A stretch of 64,000 nt of DNA. Origin: Haloplasma contractile (GTDB lineage: Bacteria; Bacillota_I; Bacilli_A; Haloplasmatales; Haloplasmataceae). The position numbers were made by a program, and so were the translations under genes. This document shows positions 53,125 to 62,394 of this stretch, piece by piece; within the stretch, counting starts at the first letter, position 1, and each line of letters begins with the position of its first letter. Where the stretch lies: the NCBI GenBank assembly GCA_016841945.1, contig JAENYC010000011.1, positions 1 through 64,000 of the forward strand, given 5' to 3'. The notes under the pieces were generated by a model. It made no database searches and was not told the DNA's origin. It saw nothing but the letters and a program-made list of their open reading frames with translations.

Positions 53125-53151
53125 TATACCTTATTGATAATCATTATCAAT
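53125..53151 (-). promoter_or_regulatory. sodA promoter with a 19-bp Fur-type box
   Basis: ATTGATAATCATTATCAAT (53133-53151) is a perfect 9-1-9 palindrome containing the TGATAATnATTATCA Fur consensus. On the minus strand TTGATA-16-TATAAT forms the sodA promoter, so the box covers the -35 and spacer. It also covers the stop codon of the SHOCT gene. Fur is the best candidate; PerR boxes have TTATAAT arms. Confidence 0.75.
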
Positions 53152-53395
53152 TAATATGCTTTTTTATAGCCTTTTTTTTCTTCTGATATTCTTCTTCTGA
53201 TATATCTCCATTAACAAATTTCATATTTAATTGATTTAAGACATCAACTTGTTGATTATGCGTTTGATCAGATCGGATTAATTTAATCACTGTATAAACA
53301 ATAATCACAAGCAGTATGAGACCAAAGATATGTAAACCATACGCCCAAAAATTATTTCCAAAACAATTATAATCATTTCCATATCCAAACATCAT
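53147..53395 (-). CDS. SHOCT domain small membrane protein
   Basis: The 82-aa protein has an N-terminal Gly/Asn/Tyr-rich start (FGYGNDYNCFGNNFWAYG), one membrane segment (LHIFGLILLVIIVYTVIKL) and a C-terminal SHOCT motif (VLNQLNMKFVNGDISEEEYQ). SHOCT proteins are small oligomerisation modules of unknown function, often next to metal and stress genes. AAAGGA precedes the ATG. It lies 18 bases after the CueP gene and probably belongs to that operon. Confidence 0.85.
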   Translation of the reverse strand: MMFGYGNDYNCFGNNFWAYGLHIFGLILLVIIVYTVIKLIRSDQTHNQQVDVLNQLNMKFVNGDISEEEYQKKKKAIKKHIN

Positions 53396-53413
53396 ATGAA
53401 CCCATCCTTTCTC

Positions 53414-53968
53414 TTATGTTAATTGTAGTGTTGTGAGACATGTATTGCTCTCTCTAGTTGTATATATTGTCTCTGTTGCACTTAAACCATTATAAGTCAC
53501 TGTTATATTTAATGTTTGATTTTTGGGTAACCAAACTCCAATAAATCCATTGTCCATACTTATATACTCATCATCTATTAAAACATTTCCATTTATATCT
53601 TCAATTAAGACATTTATTTTTTTATTATCAAGTTCTCCACGGCATGTCACTAAATTATGATTACCACAAGGATGTGTGTTCTCAATGTATGGCGCAAATG
53701 ATAAGTAGAATTTATCCTTCGATATAGGATATGTATACTCTTTATTTTCATCACCAATGATCAATTCACTGCCATTCACTGCTGCATAAAAACCATCTTT
53801 TTCATTTGTGGTTTCATCAAGAAATTCAACCATTTGTTGGACAGACATATGGCCTAATCCATTCTCTTTTAAGAATTGATCTTTTTGTCCCTTATTAAAT
53901 ACTATATATATACTAAATATTATTCCAATAGAAATTACGCTAGCTATAATAACAATCATTTTCTTCAT
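53414..53968 (-). CDS. CueP-like copper-binding envelope protein
   Basis: The 184-aa protein has an N-terminal membrane anchor or signal (MIVIIASVISIGIIFSIYIVF). The rest follows Salmonella CueP: DKFYLSFAPYIENTHPC, TCRGEL, DNGFIGVWLPKNQTL and CLTTLQLT. The three Cys (101, 109, 177) have the same spacing (8 and 68) as Cys96, Cys104 and Cys172 of CueP, which bind copper. In Salmonella CueP stores Cu in the periplasm and helps supply Cu to SodC. Here it would sit outside the membrane. It follows a two-component system by 52 bases, suggesting copper or redox control. Confidence 0.87.
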   Translation of the reverse strand: MKKMIVIIASVISIGIIFSIYIVFNKGQKDQFLKENGLGHMSVQQMVEFLDETTNEKDGFYAAVNGSELIIGDENKEYTYPISKDKFYLSFAPYIENTHPCGNHNLVTCRGELDNKKINVLIEDINGNVLIDDEYISMDNGFIGVWLPKNQTLNITVTYNGLSATETIYTTRESNTCLTTLQLT

Positions 53969-54020
53969 AAAATAACCTCCTTTTTATCTATTAAAATTTT
54001 ACTAAATAGATATGGAGATT

Positions 54021-55424
54021 TTATGGATTTTCTTCAATTTTAGATAATGTGATGATAATTCTTGTCCCTTTACCTATATCACTATCTACTGAAATCCTTC
54101 CTTTATGAGCTTCAATGATAGATTTTACTATGCTGAGCCCTATTCCAGAACCACCTGTTAAACGATTCCTTGATTTATCAACACGATAAAACCTTTCGAA
54201 TATATGCGGTAAATCAATTTTAGATATACCTATTCCTGTATCTATAATGATAATTTTTACTTCATTTTTAACTTCTATTACCTTTATAAAAATATCATTT
54301 CCTTCTGGTGTATATTTTAAGGCATTAGAAATTAAATTAATAAACACTTGTCCCATTTTGTATTTATCAACATAAAGGTAAATATTTTCTTCTTTAAAAT
54401 GTACATTAATATTTTTAGCGATTATTTGTGATTTGAATAGATTTAACACATTATGAATAATACCGATGATATTAACCTTTTCAATATGTAAATCGTATAT
54501 TTTGTTATCATAACGTGATAGTTTATCTAAATCTGATACGATGTTATTTAACCTTATTATTTCTTCATAAATACTCTGAAGGTTTTCTTGATTAGCCTCT
54601 AATATACCATCAATCATCGCTTCAATATGGCCTTGCAATGTAGCAAGTGGTGTTCTCAATTCATGAGTGACATCAGATGTTAACTGTTTTCGAAGTTGAC
54701 CTTGAGTCATTAATGTATTTGATAACTGATTAACTGATTCAGTTAAATCATTAATTTCTATTATACTTGAGTGATGATTATTAATTTTATCATAATTTCC
54801 TTTCGCTATATGTTTAGTTGCCTGTACAACATGATATAAAGGATTTGCAATATGCCTAGACATATATTGTCCCATTATTAAAGCAATAATGACAAAAATC
54901 AATAATGCAATAAAGTATAATGTGTTTAACGATTGTAAAAATGATACATCATCTTCTGTATAAAAATATGGACTTAAAAAACCAATTACTACTTTTCCAA
55001 CAATTTCATTATCTTGATTAGTCAATAAAAAATCCTTTTCCAAATATCGACCATTCCAATTCGGATTATTCGATTTCATTCTATCGATTATTTCATTTAT
55101 AATCATTTGACATCTATGTCCATGATGATAATTTGCATCCCAAATCACTTGATTATTTTCATCTGTTACTGTAAGGATATATCCATTATTAAGCTCATAC
55201 ATGCCAACCCATTCAATCATTTCACCATTCCAAGAATCTTGATATATGTTTTCAATAGATTGAACAATTTGCGTTAATTTATTTTCCTGCTTTGTTTTAG
55301 CATAATCTCTAAATTGTTTTTGAACAATAAAATTACTAATGATACCAATAAAAAAAATAAATACAAAAAGATAAGCAATATATGATAATGATAGTTTTCT
55401 TTTTAGACTTTGTGATTTACTCAT
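54021..55424 (-). CDS. Membrane sensor histidine kinase
   Basis: The 467-aa kinase has two membrane helices (about residues 15-35 and 165-185) around a 130-residue extracytoplasmic sensor containing His-rich NYHHGHRC, then HAMP, H-box DVTHELRTPLATLQG, N-box NLISNALKYTP, and G-boxes DTGIGISKIDLPHIFERFYR and GGSGIGLSIVK. The frame opens at 55457, but the ATG at 55424 overlaps the regulator stop by eight bases and follows GAGG. The sensor's HHGHRC cluster could bind metal; with CueP downstream, copper is a plausible signal. Confidence 0.92.
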   Translation of the reverse strand: MSKSQSLKRKLSLSYIAYLFVFIFFIGIISNFIVQKQFRDYAKTKQENKLTQIVQSIENIYQDSWNGEMIEWVGMYELNNGYILTVTDENNQVIWDANYHHGHRCQMIINEIIDRMKSNNPNWNGRYLEKDFLLTNQDNEIVGKVVIGFLSPYFYTEDDVSFLQSLNTLYFIALLIFVIIALIMGQYMSRHIANPLYHVVQATKHIAKGNYDKINNHHSSIIEINDLTESVNQLSNTLMTQGQLRKQLTSDVTHELRTPLATLQGHIEAMIDGILEANQENLQSIYEEIIRLNNIVSDLDKLSRYDNKIYDLHIEKVNIIGIIHNVLNLFKSQIIAKNINVHFKEENIYLYVDKYKMGQVFINLISNALKYTPEGNDIFIKVIEVKNEVKIIIIDTGIGISKIDLPHIFERFYRVDKSRNRLTGGSGIGLSIVKSIIEAHKGRISVDSDIGKGTRIIITLSKIEENP

Positions 55425-56112
55425 TATCCTCAACACCAAAGCGATATCCAACTCCATGAACAGTTTTAATATATTTTGGTGGAGAATCCATCATCTTCTT
55501 TCGAAGATTTTTGATATGAGAATCTATCGATCTATCATATCCTTCAAATTTATCTTGATAGACTTTCTCAATAATATTATCACGGGTAAATACACGATGT
55601 GGATGGGTGGCAAGAAGGGATAAAATTTTAAACTCTATTGGTGTTAAATTTACTTTTTTTTGATTTTTGTATACTTCATAGCGATTAAAATCTATGATTA
55701 AATCATCGTTAAAATAGGATTGTATATTGGCAAGCGGAGTCACTTTGGTCCTTCGCAAAACCGCTTGTACACGTGCCACTAATTCTCTTGGACTAAATGG
55801 TTTTAGGATATAGTCATCAGCGCCTATATCAAATCCATTTAAAATATGTGTTTCATCTATCTTCGCAGTTAACATCATAATAGGTACTCTTGATGTATTT
55901 CTAATATATTTACAAATCTCTTCGCCTGATACATCTGGAAGCATCAAATCAAGTATAACAAGACTTGGTTTTTCTCTTTCAAAAATCTCTATTGCTTCTT
56001 TTCCATTCATACTTGTAATAACTTTATATCCCATTTTTTCAAGATATAATTTTACAACTTTTACAATTTTTATTTCATCATCAACAATTAATATTTTATA
56101 ATTTTCTTTCAT
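55417..56112 (-). CDS. OmpR-family response regulator
   Basis: The 231-aa protein has a receiver domain (DDE near residue 11, phospho-Asp in LVILDLMLPD about residue 54, Lys in DYILKPFSP) and a C-terminal winged helix ending SIDSHIKNLRKKMMDSPPKY and IKTVHGVGYRFG. It is the partner of the overlapping histidine kinase. GGTGG precedes ATG. It probably activates itself, the kinase and the CueP/SHOCT genes. Confidence 0.95.
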   Translation of the reverse strand: MKENYKILIVDDEIKIVKVVKLYLEKMGYKVITSMNGKEAIEIFEREKPSLVILDLMLPDVSGEEICKYIRNTSRVPIMMLTAKIDETHILNGFDIGADDYILKPFSPRELVARVQAVLRRTKVTPLANIQSYFNDDLIIDFNRYEVYKNQKKVNLTPIEFKILSLLATHPHRVFTRDNIIEKVYQDKFEGYDRSIDSHIKNLRKKMMDSPPKYIKTVHGVGYRFGVEDNE

Positions 56113-56208
56113 GAAATCACCACCTGATCATACTATTATTATGGATAGATTAATCCAACTTATCATCATCTAGTCTTTTATTATACTCTTTATTTATGGA
56201 TTTTTAAT

Positions 56209-56241
56209 GAAAACCTATCGCCACTTAAACGATAGGTTTTC
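56209..56241. terminator. Hairpin between the TetR gene and the two-component operon
   Basis: GAAAACCTATCG / CGATAGGTTTTC with a nine-base loop, five bases after the TetR stop. The T-run is inside the arm and not continued, so it is a weaker candidate terminator. Confidence 0.55.
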
Positions 56242-56245
56242 ATTA

Positions 56246-56839
56246 TTATGTTAAAATTTTTAAAATGATTTGTAGTACTTTATCAACTAGTTCATCCTTA
56301 TCTAATGTAATATCGTCACAATTATGAATGTAATGCATAATACTTGTCACAATCAAGTTACCAATACAAACGACTGTAAAAGCATCATTCACTTCTTGTA
56401 TACTTCCTTCTTTTACGCCTTGTTGAAGGATATGTCCTAAATACTCTCGATATTTCATTTTTAATTCTTTTAATTTTTTCATAATTTTCTGTTTCAAAGA
56501 TTCATTAATGAGTCCACCAATATCTTGTGACATTAACATCGTATGAAACGATGAATTTTCGATAAAAAGGTGCATGAGTGTTTTAATATGATAATATAAT
56601 GCATCTTTAAAGTTAGTTATTTTATCTTGGCGACTTATTATTTTATGACTCGTCTCTTCCATCATATAGATAATGGTCTCAGCAATCACTTCATCTTTAC
56701 TATTAAAATATTCATAAACTGTTCCTTTACCAACGTCTGCTTTTTTTGCAATTTCTGATATGGTTAAATGATTTAAGAAACCTTCTTCTTTGATATGAGT
56801 AATCACCGCATTAAATATTTGTTCCTTTTTATTTGACAT
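56246..56839 (-). CDS. TetR family repressor of the RND pump
   Basis: The 197-aa protein has the TetR N-terminal helix-turn-helix (LTISEIAKKADVGKGTVYEY, about residues 24-43) and a helical ligand domain. The frame opens at 56854 within the Shine-Dalgarno GAGGAG; the ATG at 56839 has seven bases of spacing and starts one base after the RND stop. It likely binds the 34-bp palindrome before the RND gene and represses the operon, including itself; its ligand is unknown. Confidence 0.9.
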   Translation of the reverse strand: MSNKKEQIFNAVITHIKEEGFLNHLTISEIAKKADVGKGTVYEYFNSKDEVIAETIIYMMEETSHKIISRQDKITNFKDALYYHIKTLMHLFIENSSFHTMLMSQDIGGLINESLKQKIMKKLKELKMKYREYLGHILQQGVKEGSIQEVNDAFTVVCIGNLIVTSIMHYIHNCDDITLDKDELVDKVLQIILKILT

Positions 56840-56840
56840 A

Positions 56841-59800
56841 CTACGACTCCTCATGATCGCGATGTTTATGATTAAGAAGACGATACATAATAGGCGCTAT
56901 AATCAAGGTTAATAATGTTGCATAAACTAACCCACCAATCGCGGTAATACCTAATGGTTGAAGCAATTCGCCACCTTCACCAAATCCTAGCGCCATTGGT
57001 ACAAGTGCCAATGATGTCGTTAATGCGGTCATTAGAATAGGTCTTAAACGTGTTTTTCCTGCTTGAATCAGCGCATCATCAATAGACATTCCTTCTTCTC
57101 TTAACTGATTTACATAATCGATTAATACAATCCCATTATTTACAACAATTCCAGATAGAATAATTAAACCAACCATCGCTACCATACTAATTGGTAAATC
57201 CGCAAGGACTAAGGCAAATAATCCGCCTGTAAAAGCAAGTGGTATTGTAAAAATGACAATAAATGGATACTTAAGTGATTGAAATTGTATTGCCATTATC
57301 ATATAAACCAATAATATCGCAACTATACCTGCTAGAATCATATCATTTTTTGTTTGTTCAATATCTTCATTTTCACCAACAAAGGATACTTCATAACCCT
57401 TATCTCCAAATTCAGTTTCAAACTCAGTAGAATTTAAATAAGCGTTAACTTTTTCTTCTACTTCTTTAGACACGTCTGTAATAATAAATCCTTTTTCTAT
57501 TTTGGCTGAAACCGTTACTGTACGTGTTTTTCCATCACGATTGATTTGACCAAATCCAGGATAATTGGGATCTATACTTGTCAGTGGTGTTGGTACCAAC
57601 TGCTCATTTTCATAGACTGCACCTTTTACTAAAGATGTTAATGGATTAGGATCATCATCGGTTCCAACGTAAATCGTATTTCTTGTTTCATCAAAATGTA
57701 GATTTGGATTGATAAGAATGGCCCCTACTGGTTTAGTACCATCGAAGTAAGGATTGACTTGTTCTTCATTTAAATATGGGATGTTAAAGAAATATAAAAC
57801 GAAATCCTCATCATTTTCTTCTAATTTTTTCTCAATTGCTTTTGTCACATCATAATCAAATACACGAATTTGTGAGAGGAACATGTCATAAGTGACATCA
57901 TCCATATTAAAACCACTAGATGGAACTGTAATATCATAATCAATGCCATTTACTTTTATCATCATATTGTTATCTTCACTTGTTGTCATACTAAACCCAA
58001 GAGATGTATAGAAATTATCAATCGCTTTTAATATATCACTCTGCGTCACACCACGCATAATCGCATTGCTTTTATTAACCGTTATTCTCACAACATCATC
58101 AGTTTGAGGAATACCATTATTATAATCCTTTGTTCCCTCTACTTTTTCAATTTCTGTTACTAATTTATTCGCAATCTGTCGCATGTCATCTAAATCATGT
58201 CCTTTAATTTCGATTTGAATACCCGTACCACCAAATCCAGACATAGATGTTGTCGATTGTGCATTGACCGTTATTTTTACGACATCAGATGTTTCAACAT
58301 TTTCAAGTTGTGTATAATCTAGTTCATCTCTAATTCTTTCAATCTCATTTGCAACTGCACTGGTTGATAAACGACGTTCATCTTTTAATAATACCGTAAT
58401 TGAGGCACTATCAGTAGAACCTGTTCCTCCAAATAAAGACATGAATCCAGCACCACCAACATCAGCACTGACCGTTTCATAATCCTCAATTTCCATTATT
58501 TCTTCTACTAATTTATCAGTGATTTCAGCGGTTTTCTCAAATGAAGTACCTTTTACCATCTCTATATCAACAGAAATCGTACCCTCATCTGTTTGAGGTA
58601 ACAATTCAAATCCTTTCATATTAGCTAGGAAAATTGAAAGACCTAACAATACCGCAATGGTTAATAAGGATATAATTTTTTTACGAAGTGCAAATCTTAA
58701 AACTCTCTCATACAACGATTGAACTTTAGTGAAAATAGTAGGTTTTTCAATCTCATCCTTCTTTTGATTTAATACCCGTGCACTGATACATGGTACCATT
58801 GTTATGGCTATGATTAAACTAGCAAGTAATGAGAAGGTAACTGTTAATGCCATCGCTGTAAATAAATCAGCTGTCATCCCTTCAATAAATACGATTGGTA
58901 AAAATACTGCTATCGTTGTAACAGTAGAAGCTGTAATAGCAGCTGCGACTTGCCCAGCACCTTTAATGGCTGCTTCTTTAGGTGTTTTTCCTTCTTTAAG
59001 TAATCGATAGATATTTTCAATCACCACAATGGAGTTATCCACAAGCATCCCTATTCCTAGTGCGAGTCCTCCCATCGATACGATATTTAATGAAATATCA
59101 AAGGCATACATTAAAGAAAAAGCTCCAATAACACTAATAGGAATCGCTAATCCAACAATTAATGTTGGTCTTATATCCCATAAGAATATAAATAAAATTA
59201 GAACCGCTAATATACTACCTATAATTAAATTATTAGTGACAGACCCAACTGATTGTTCAATATATTCTCCTTGATTTAATAATTCTACATATTCTGCTTC
59301 ATATTCTTCACTATCAATGATTTCATCAAGTTTTTCTTGAATTGAATTGACAACTTCTGTAATTCCATACTCAGATTGTTTCTGAAATGAAATGGATATT
59401 CCTTGTTTTCCATTTATTTTCATATATTGATTAGTCGCTGCATTGATAAATCCAATATTTTCTGATAAATCTCCTAATGTATAGGACTCATATATCGGGG
59501 TATTTTTTAATTCTTGTAATCCTTCAATATTGTCACCAATATAAAGCATTCGAATTTCATTACCATCCGGGACAACTCCAGCTAGTCCTTCTATATTTTG
59601 ATCTTTTAAAATTCTCATCACTTCTGTTTGTGTTAACCCTAAATCCTCTAATAACTCCTCTTTCAAATCAACTTGAATCTCAGTATCTGATGCACCACTT
59701 AAACTAACCGATGCAACACCAGGAATTCGTTCTAATTGATTGATGACGTCATCTTTTACCCATTCAGTTGTATGAATGAGGGATTCATTATCATCCATAT

Positions 59801-60242
59801 CAGGCCATACTCTTGATAAGGATACCACCATAAGGGGCATCATATTCGGATCAAATTTAATGATCATTGGATTACCAACACCCTCTTTTAGTGTTAGTAG
59901 TTCAAAACTCTCTCTCATCTCTAAAAATGCAGTATCCATATTAGTTGATTGTTCAAATTCAGTAATCACCATAGAAAAATGTTCTCTAGAAGTTGATTGA
60001 ATAGTCTTCAAATTACTAATGGTTAGTAAATTTTGTTCAATCGGTATGGTGACATCTGCTTCAACTTCCTCCGGGTTTTTTCCTTCATAAGTTGTGACCA
60101 CAACAGCATAAGGTAAGTTTATATCCGGAAATAATTCTAATGGTAACTTCGTAAGTGAAACTACCCCCAATAATATGACGATTAATATTGCCATTAATAC
60201 GGTTATTGGTTTATGCACACTATATTTCGCTATGTTTTTCAC
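56841..60242 (-). CDS. RND family efflux pump (HAE-type, SwrC-like)
   Basis: The 1133-aa pump has twelve membrane helices and two large extracytoplasmic loops (about residues 35-335 and 560-905). Family marks are KPITVLMAILIVILLGV-type TM1, LFPDINLPYAVVVTTYEG, and the TM4 proton-relay region GMLVDNSIVVIEN, where only one of the two AcrB Asp residues is kept, as in Gram-positive members. Second-half TM10-11 shows GIVVNNGIVLIDYVN. No membrane-fusion or outer-membrane partner is encoded, as expected for a single-membrane cell. GTG start with AGGAGG. Loops contain extra insertions around residues 780-880. TetR follows as second gene. Confidence 0.93.
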   Translation of the reverse strand: MKNIAKYSVHKPITVLMAILIVILLGVVSLTKLPLELFPDINLPYAVVVTTYEGKNPEEVEADVTIPIEQNLLTISNLKTIQSTSREHFSMVITEFEQSTNMDTAFLEMRESFELLTLKEGVGNPMIIKFDPNMMPLMVVSLSRVWPDMDDNESLIHTTEWVKDDVINQLERIPGVASVSLSGASDTEIQVDLKEELLEDLGLTQTEVMRILKDQNIEGLAGVVPDGNEIRMLYIGDNIEGLQELKNTPIYESYTLGDLSENIGFINAATNQYMKINGKQGISISFQKQSEYGITEVVNSIQEKLDEIIDSEEYEAEYVELLNQGEYIEQSVGSVTNNLIIGSILAVLILFIFLWDIRPTLIVGLAIPISVIGAFSLMYAFDISLNIVSMGGLALGIGMLVDNSIVVIENIYRLLKEGKTPKEAAIKGAGQVAAAITASTVTTIAVFLPIVFIEGMTADLFTAMALTVTFSLLASLIIAITMVPCISARVLNQKKDEIEKPTIFTKVQSLYERVLRFALRKKIISLLTIAVLLGLSIFLANMKGFELLPQTDEGTISVDIEMVKGTSFEKTAEITDKLVEEIMEIEDYETVSADVGGAGFMSLFGGTGSTDSASITVLLKDERRLSTSAVANEIERIRDELDYTQLENVETSDVVKITVNAQSTTSMSGFGGTGIQIEIKGHDLDDMRQIANKLVTEIEKVEGTKDYNNGIPQTDDVVRITVNKSNAIMRGVTQSDILKAIDNFYTSLGFSMTTSEDNNMMIKVNGIDYDITVPSSGFNMDDVTYDMFLSQIRVFDYDVTKAIEKKLEENDEDFVLYFFNIPYLNEEQVNPYFDGTKPVGAILINPNLHFDETRNTIYVGTDDDPNPLTSLVKGAVYENEQLVPTPLTSIDPNYPGFGQINRDGKTRTVTVSAKIEKGFIITDVSKEVEEKVNAYLNSTEFETEFGDKGYEVSFVGENEDIEQTKNDMILAGIVAILLVYMIMAIQFQSLKYPFIVIFTIPLAFTGGLFALVLADLPISMVAMVGLIILSGIVVNNGIVLIDYVNQLREEGMSIDDALIQAGKTRLRPILMTALTTSLALVPMALGFGEGGELLQPLGITAIGGLVYATLLTLIIAPIMYRLLNHKHRDHEES

Positions 60243-60262
60243 AAAAATCCTCCTATATTAAA

Positions 60263-60327
60263 TATTGTACTGACCGACCGGTCGGTCAGTACAATAAACA
60301 TTATAACACTTTTTTTTAAATAGTCAA
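60263..60327 (-). promoter_or_regulatory. RND promoter with a 34-bp perfect palindromic operator
   Basis: Minus strand TTGACT-16-TATAAT (60327-60300). Four bases on lies a 34-bp perfect palindrome (60263-60296) with core GACCGACCGGTCGGTC, strikingly GC-rich for this DNA. It covers the start site. Such ACCGACCGGTCGGT cores are typical TetR-family sites; the downstream TetR gene is the obvious ligand. Confidence 0.85.
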
Positions 60328-60457
60328 TTAAATTCCTGTTAATAGATTGTGTTTTTTTATCAAAGTACATACATATTTTTAAAAAAACTGTTGCAAAATC
60401 TATATTTTATGATAATATATATTATAGATACATACATTAGATATATAGGAGGTATAT

Positions 60458-60979
60458 ATGTCGCAAAAATATGCTATATTAGGACTTTTAAATATTTCAC
60501 CTATGACAGGATATATGATTAAAAAAAACCTAGAATTATCCATGAAAAAATTTTGGCCCATTAGTTATGGAGGATTATATCCAACTTTACACAAATTGTC
60601 GAATGAACAAATGGTTCAAGTAGAAGATAATGATGGAAATAGAGGTCAACTTTTATACCATATTACTCCGCAAGGAAAAAGAGTGTTTCATGAATGGATG
60701 AAAAACAAAAATTGTACTATTCAAAATAAGGATGAATACATCTTAAAATTGTTTTTATCTAAAGATTTAAAAAAACAAGAACGGATCGATTTATTAAGAA
60801 ATTATTTGTTACAGAAAAAACAAATGTATCATGATATTCAATCCATTCTTGATAAACAAAAACAAGAACAATTATACTATGATAAAGGGATGGAAATTGT
60901 ATCTAAATACTCTTTACTAACCTTAGAAAGTGAAATTAATATTTTAAATACCATTATTGAGGAGGAGAATCATGATTAA
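60458..60979 (+). CDS. PadR family transcriptional regulator
   Basis: The 173-aa protein has the PadR winged helix: AILGLLNISPMTGYMIKKNL, FWPISYGGLYPTLHKL and GQLLYHITPQGKRVF, followed by the C-terminal dimer helix (VirR-type, DEYILKLFLSKDLKKQERI). AGGAGG precedes the ATG. TACATACAT occurs twice upstream (60366 and 60431), possible binding half-sites. It overlaps the next gene by eight bases; the operon encodes two membrane proteins that it may control. Confidence 0.9.
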   Translation: MSQKYAILGLLNISPMTGYMIKKNLELSMKKFWPISYGGLYPTLHKLSNEQMVQVEDNDGNRGQLLYHITPQGKRVFHEWMKNKNCTIQNKDEYILKLFLSKDLKKQERIDLLRNYLLQKKQMYHDIQSILDKQKQEQLYYDKGMEIVSKYSLLTLESEINILNTIIEEENHD

Positions 60980-61676
60980 TATTTTAGATTTTAATATCTT
61001 CTTTATTCTATTGATATTATTGACTATTACTGTTTTATATCGTTATTATGGTTTAGTTATACATAAAATACAAAAAAAAGTAAACCTTAAAAATTCTGGC
61101 ATGCAATTCTTTACAACTGAACTTGCATTAATTATGTTTAATGTTTGTTTTATGCTATTACTAAAAATAAACATACTTAAACGTTTATCATTTATAAATT
61201 TTCATATGGGACTTATATTTTTAATCATTGGTATAATTTTTGCTATTATGATTGCATTTTTATCTTACAACCTAATGAAAGATGGTTCCCATGGAAAAGC
61301 CTATCAAAAGATGGTTCAAAAATCCCCATTCTTTATATTTATATCTTTACTATTGCTCGTTGGATTTGCGGAGGATTTATTATTTATAGGGATTATACAA
61401 AATGTCTTAACTACTAAAATTGGTTGGTGTGCTATTATTGTTTATTTATTCATTTTTGTTTTTTATCATTATTTCAATGTATTAATAGGTGCAGAAACAA
61501 AAAAAGAATTTTTGGGGATGCTTCCAGTTCGATTGATCATATCTTTAATCATTTCATTAAGTTTTCATTTCACAAAAACGCTTATCTATGGCATCATCAT
61601 TCATAATTTATTTGATACTTTGAGTTTTATTGGTACCTATGTTGCGATTAATAATAAAAAGAAAGAATCATGTTAA
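60972..61676 (+). CDS. CPBP/CAAX-like membrane protein with altered motif 1
   Basis: The 234-aa protein has about seven helices and resembles CPBP (Abi, CAAX prenyl protease 2-like) proteins in its second half: VGFAEDLLFIGIIQNVL in place of EExxxR, YHYFNVLIG as motif 2 and IIHNLFDTLSF as motif 3 (HNxxD). The first motif lacks the second Glu (ED) and the Arg. It may be inactive or have another role. The frame opens at TTG 60957, but GAGGAGG precedes the ATG at 60972. It overlaps the following gene by seven bases. Confidence 0.65.
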   Translation: MINILDFNIFFILLILLTITVLYRYYGLVIHKIQKKVNLKNSGMQFFTTELALIMFNVCFMLLLKINILKRLSFINFHMGLIFLIIGIIFAIMIAFLSYNLMKDGSHGKAYQKMVQKSPFFIFISLLLLVGFAEDLLFIGIIQNVLTTKIGWCAIIVYLFIFVFYHYFNVLIGAETKKEFLGMLPVRLIISLIISLSFHFTKTLIYGIIIHNLFDTLSFIGTYVAINNKKKESC

Positions 61677-62281
61677 CTTTTAAAAAATACTATCGATTAT
61701 TCTTTACTATTATCATATGGACTGGATTAATCTTGCGCCTAATCGATATTATTATAATAGGATTAAAAAAAGGACAACTAGCAAGATATATTAATATATA
61801 TTTTAGCTATTTTACCATTGAAGCAAACCTCATGCTTGCCATATTATTGACTATTTTAACCTTTAAAAAACAGACATTTACTTATCCCATATTAAGAGGT
61901 GCTATTGTTTTATATATTATCGCAACAGGACTTATTTATTATCTTTTACTAGCTGATATTCATATTGTAGATGGTATTTCATTAATTGCCGCTAATATAC
62001 TACATTATGTAACACCACCACTTGCTTTAATTGACTGGATTATTTTTAAAGAAAAAGCTGATTATAAATTTCATTATTCTTTTACATGGTTAATTTTTCC
62101 ACTTATTTATTTTCTCTATTCATTAATTCGTGGTTTGATTATTGATATATATCCCTATCCTTTCATTAATGTAAACACCCATGGTTACTTAACTGTTATT
62201 AAAAATGCATTTGTTTTAAGTTTTGCTTTCTTAGTATTAGGATTTATAATCATTGCATTTAAAAAGTTACAAAATAGATAA
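61670..62281 (+). CDS. Pr6Pr-family membrane protein
   Basis: The 203-aa protein has six hydrophobic helices and the family pattern: YFSYFTIEANLMLAILLTI, TGLIYYLLLAD, LHYVTPPLALIDWI and the later ending YPYPFINVNTHGYLTVIKNA. Pr6Pr proteins are uncharacterised. It overlaps the CPBP-like gene and is the third gene of the PadR operon. A role in lipid or bacteriocin sensitivity is guesswork. Confidence 0.8.
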   Translation: MLTFKKYYRLFFTIIIWTGLILRLIDIIIIGLKKGQLARYINIYFSYFTIEANLMLAILLTILTFKKQTFTYPILRGAIVLYIIATGLIYYLLLADIHIVDGISLIAANILHYVTPPLALIDWIIFKEKADYKFHYSFTWLIFPLIYFLYSLIRGLIIDIYPYPFINVNTHGYLTVIKNAFVLSFAFLVLGFIIIAFKKLQNR

Positions 62282-62394
62282 AGCAGATGATTTGGCAATG
62301 CCTTCTAGTAATGCTACACTAGGTATATAGTCGTCAGTTTGAATTAGAATAATTCATGAGATATAGTGAAATAATAAATCTAGGAGGTATTATC

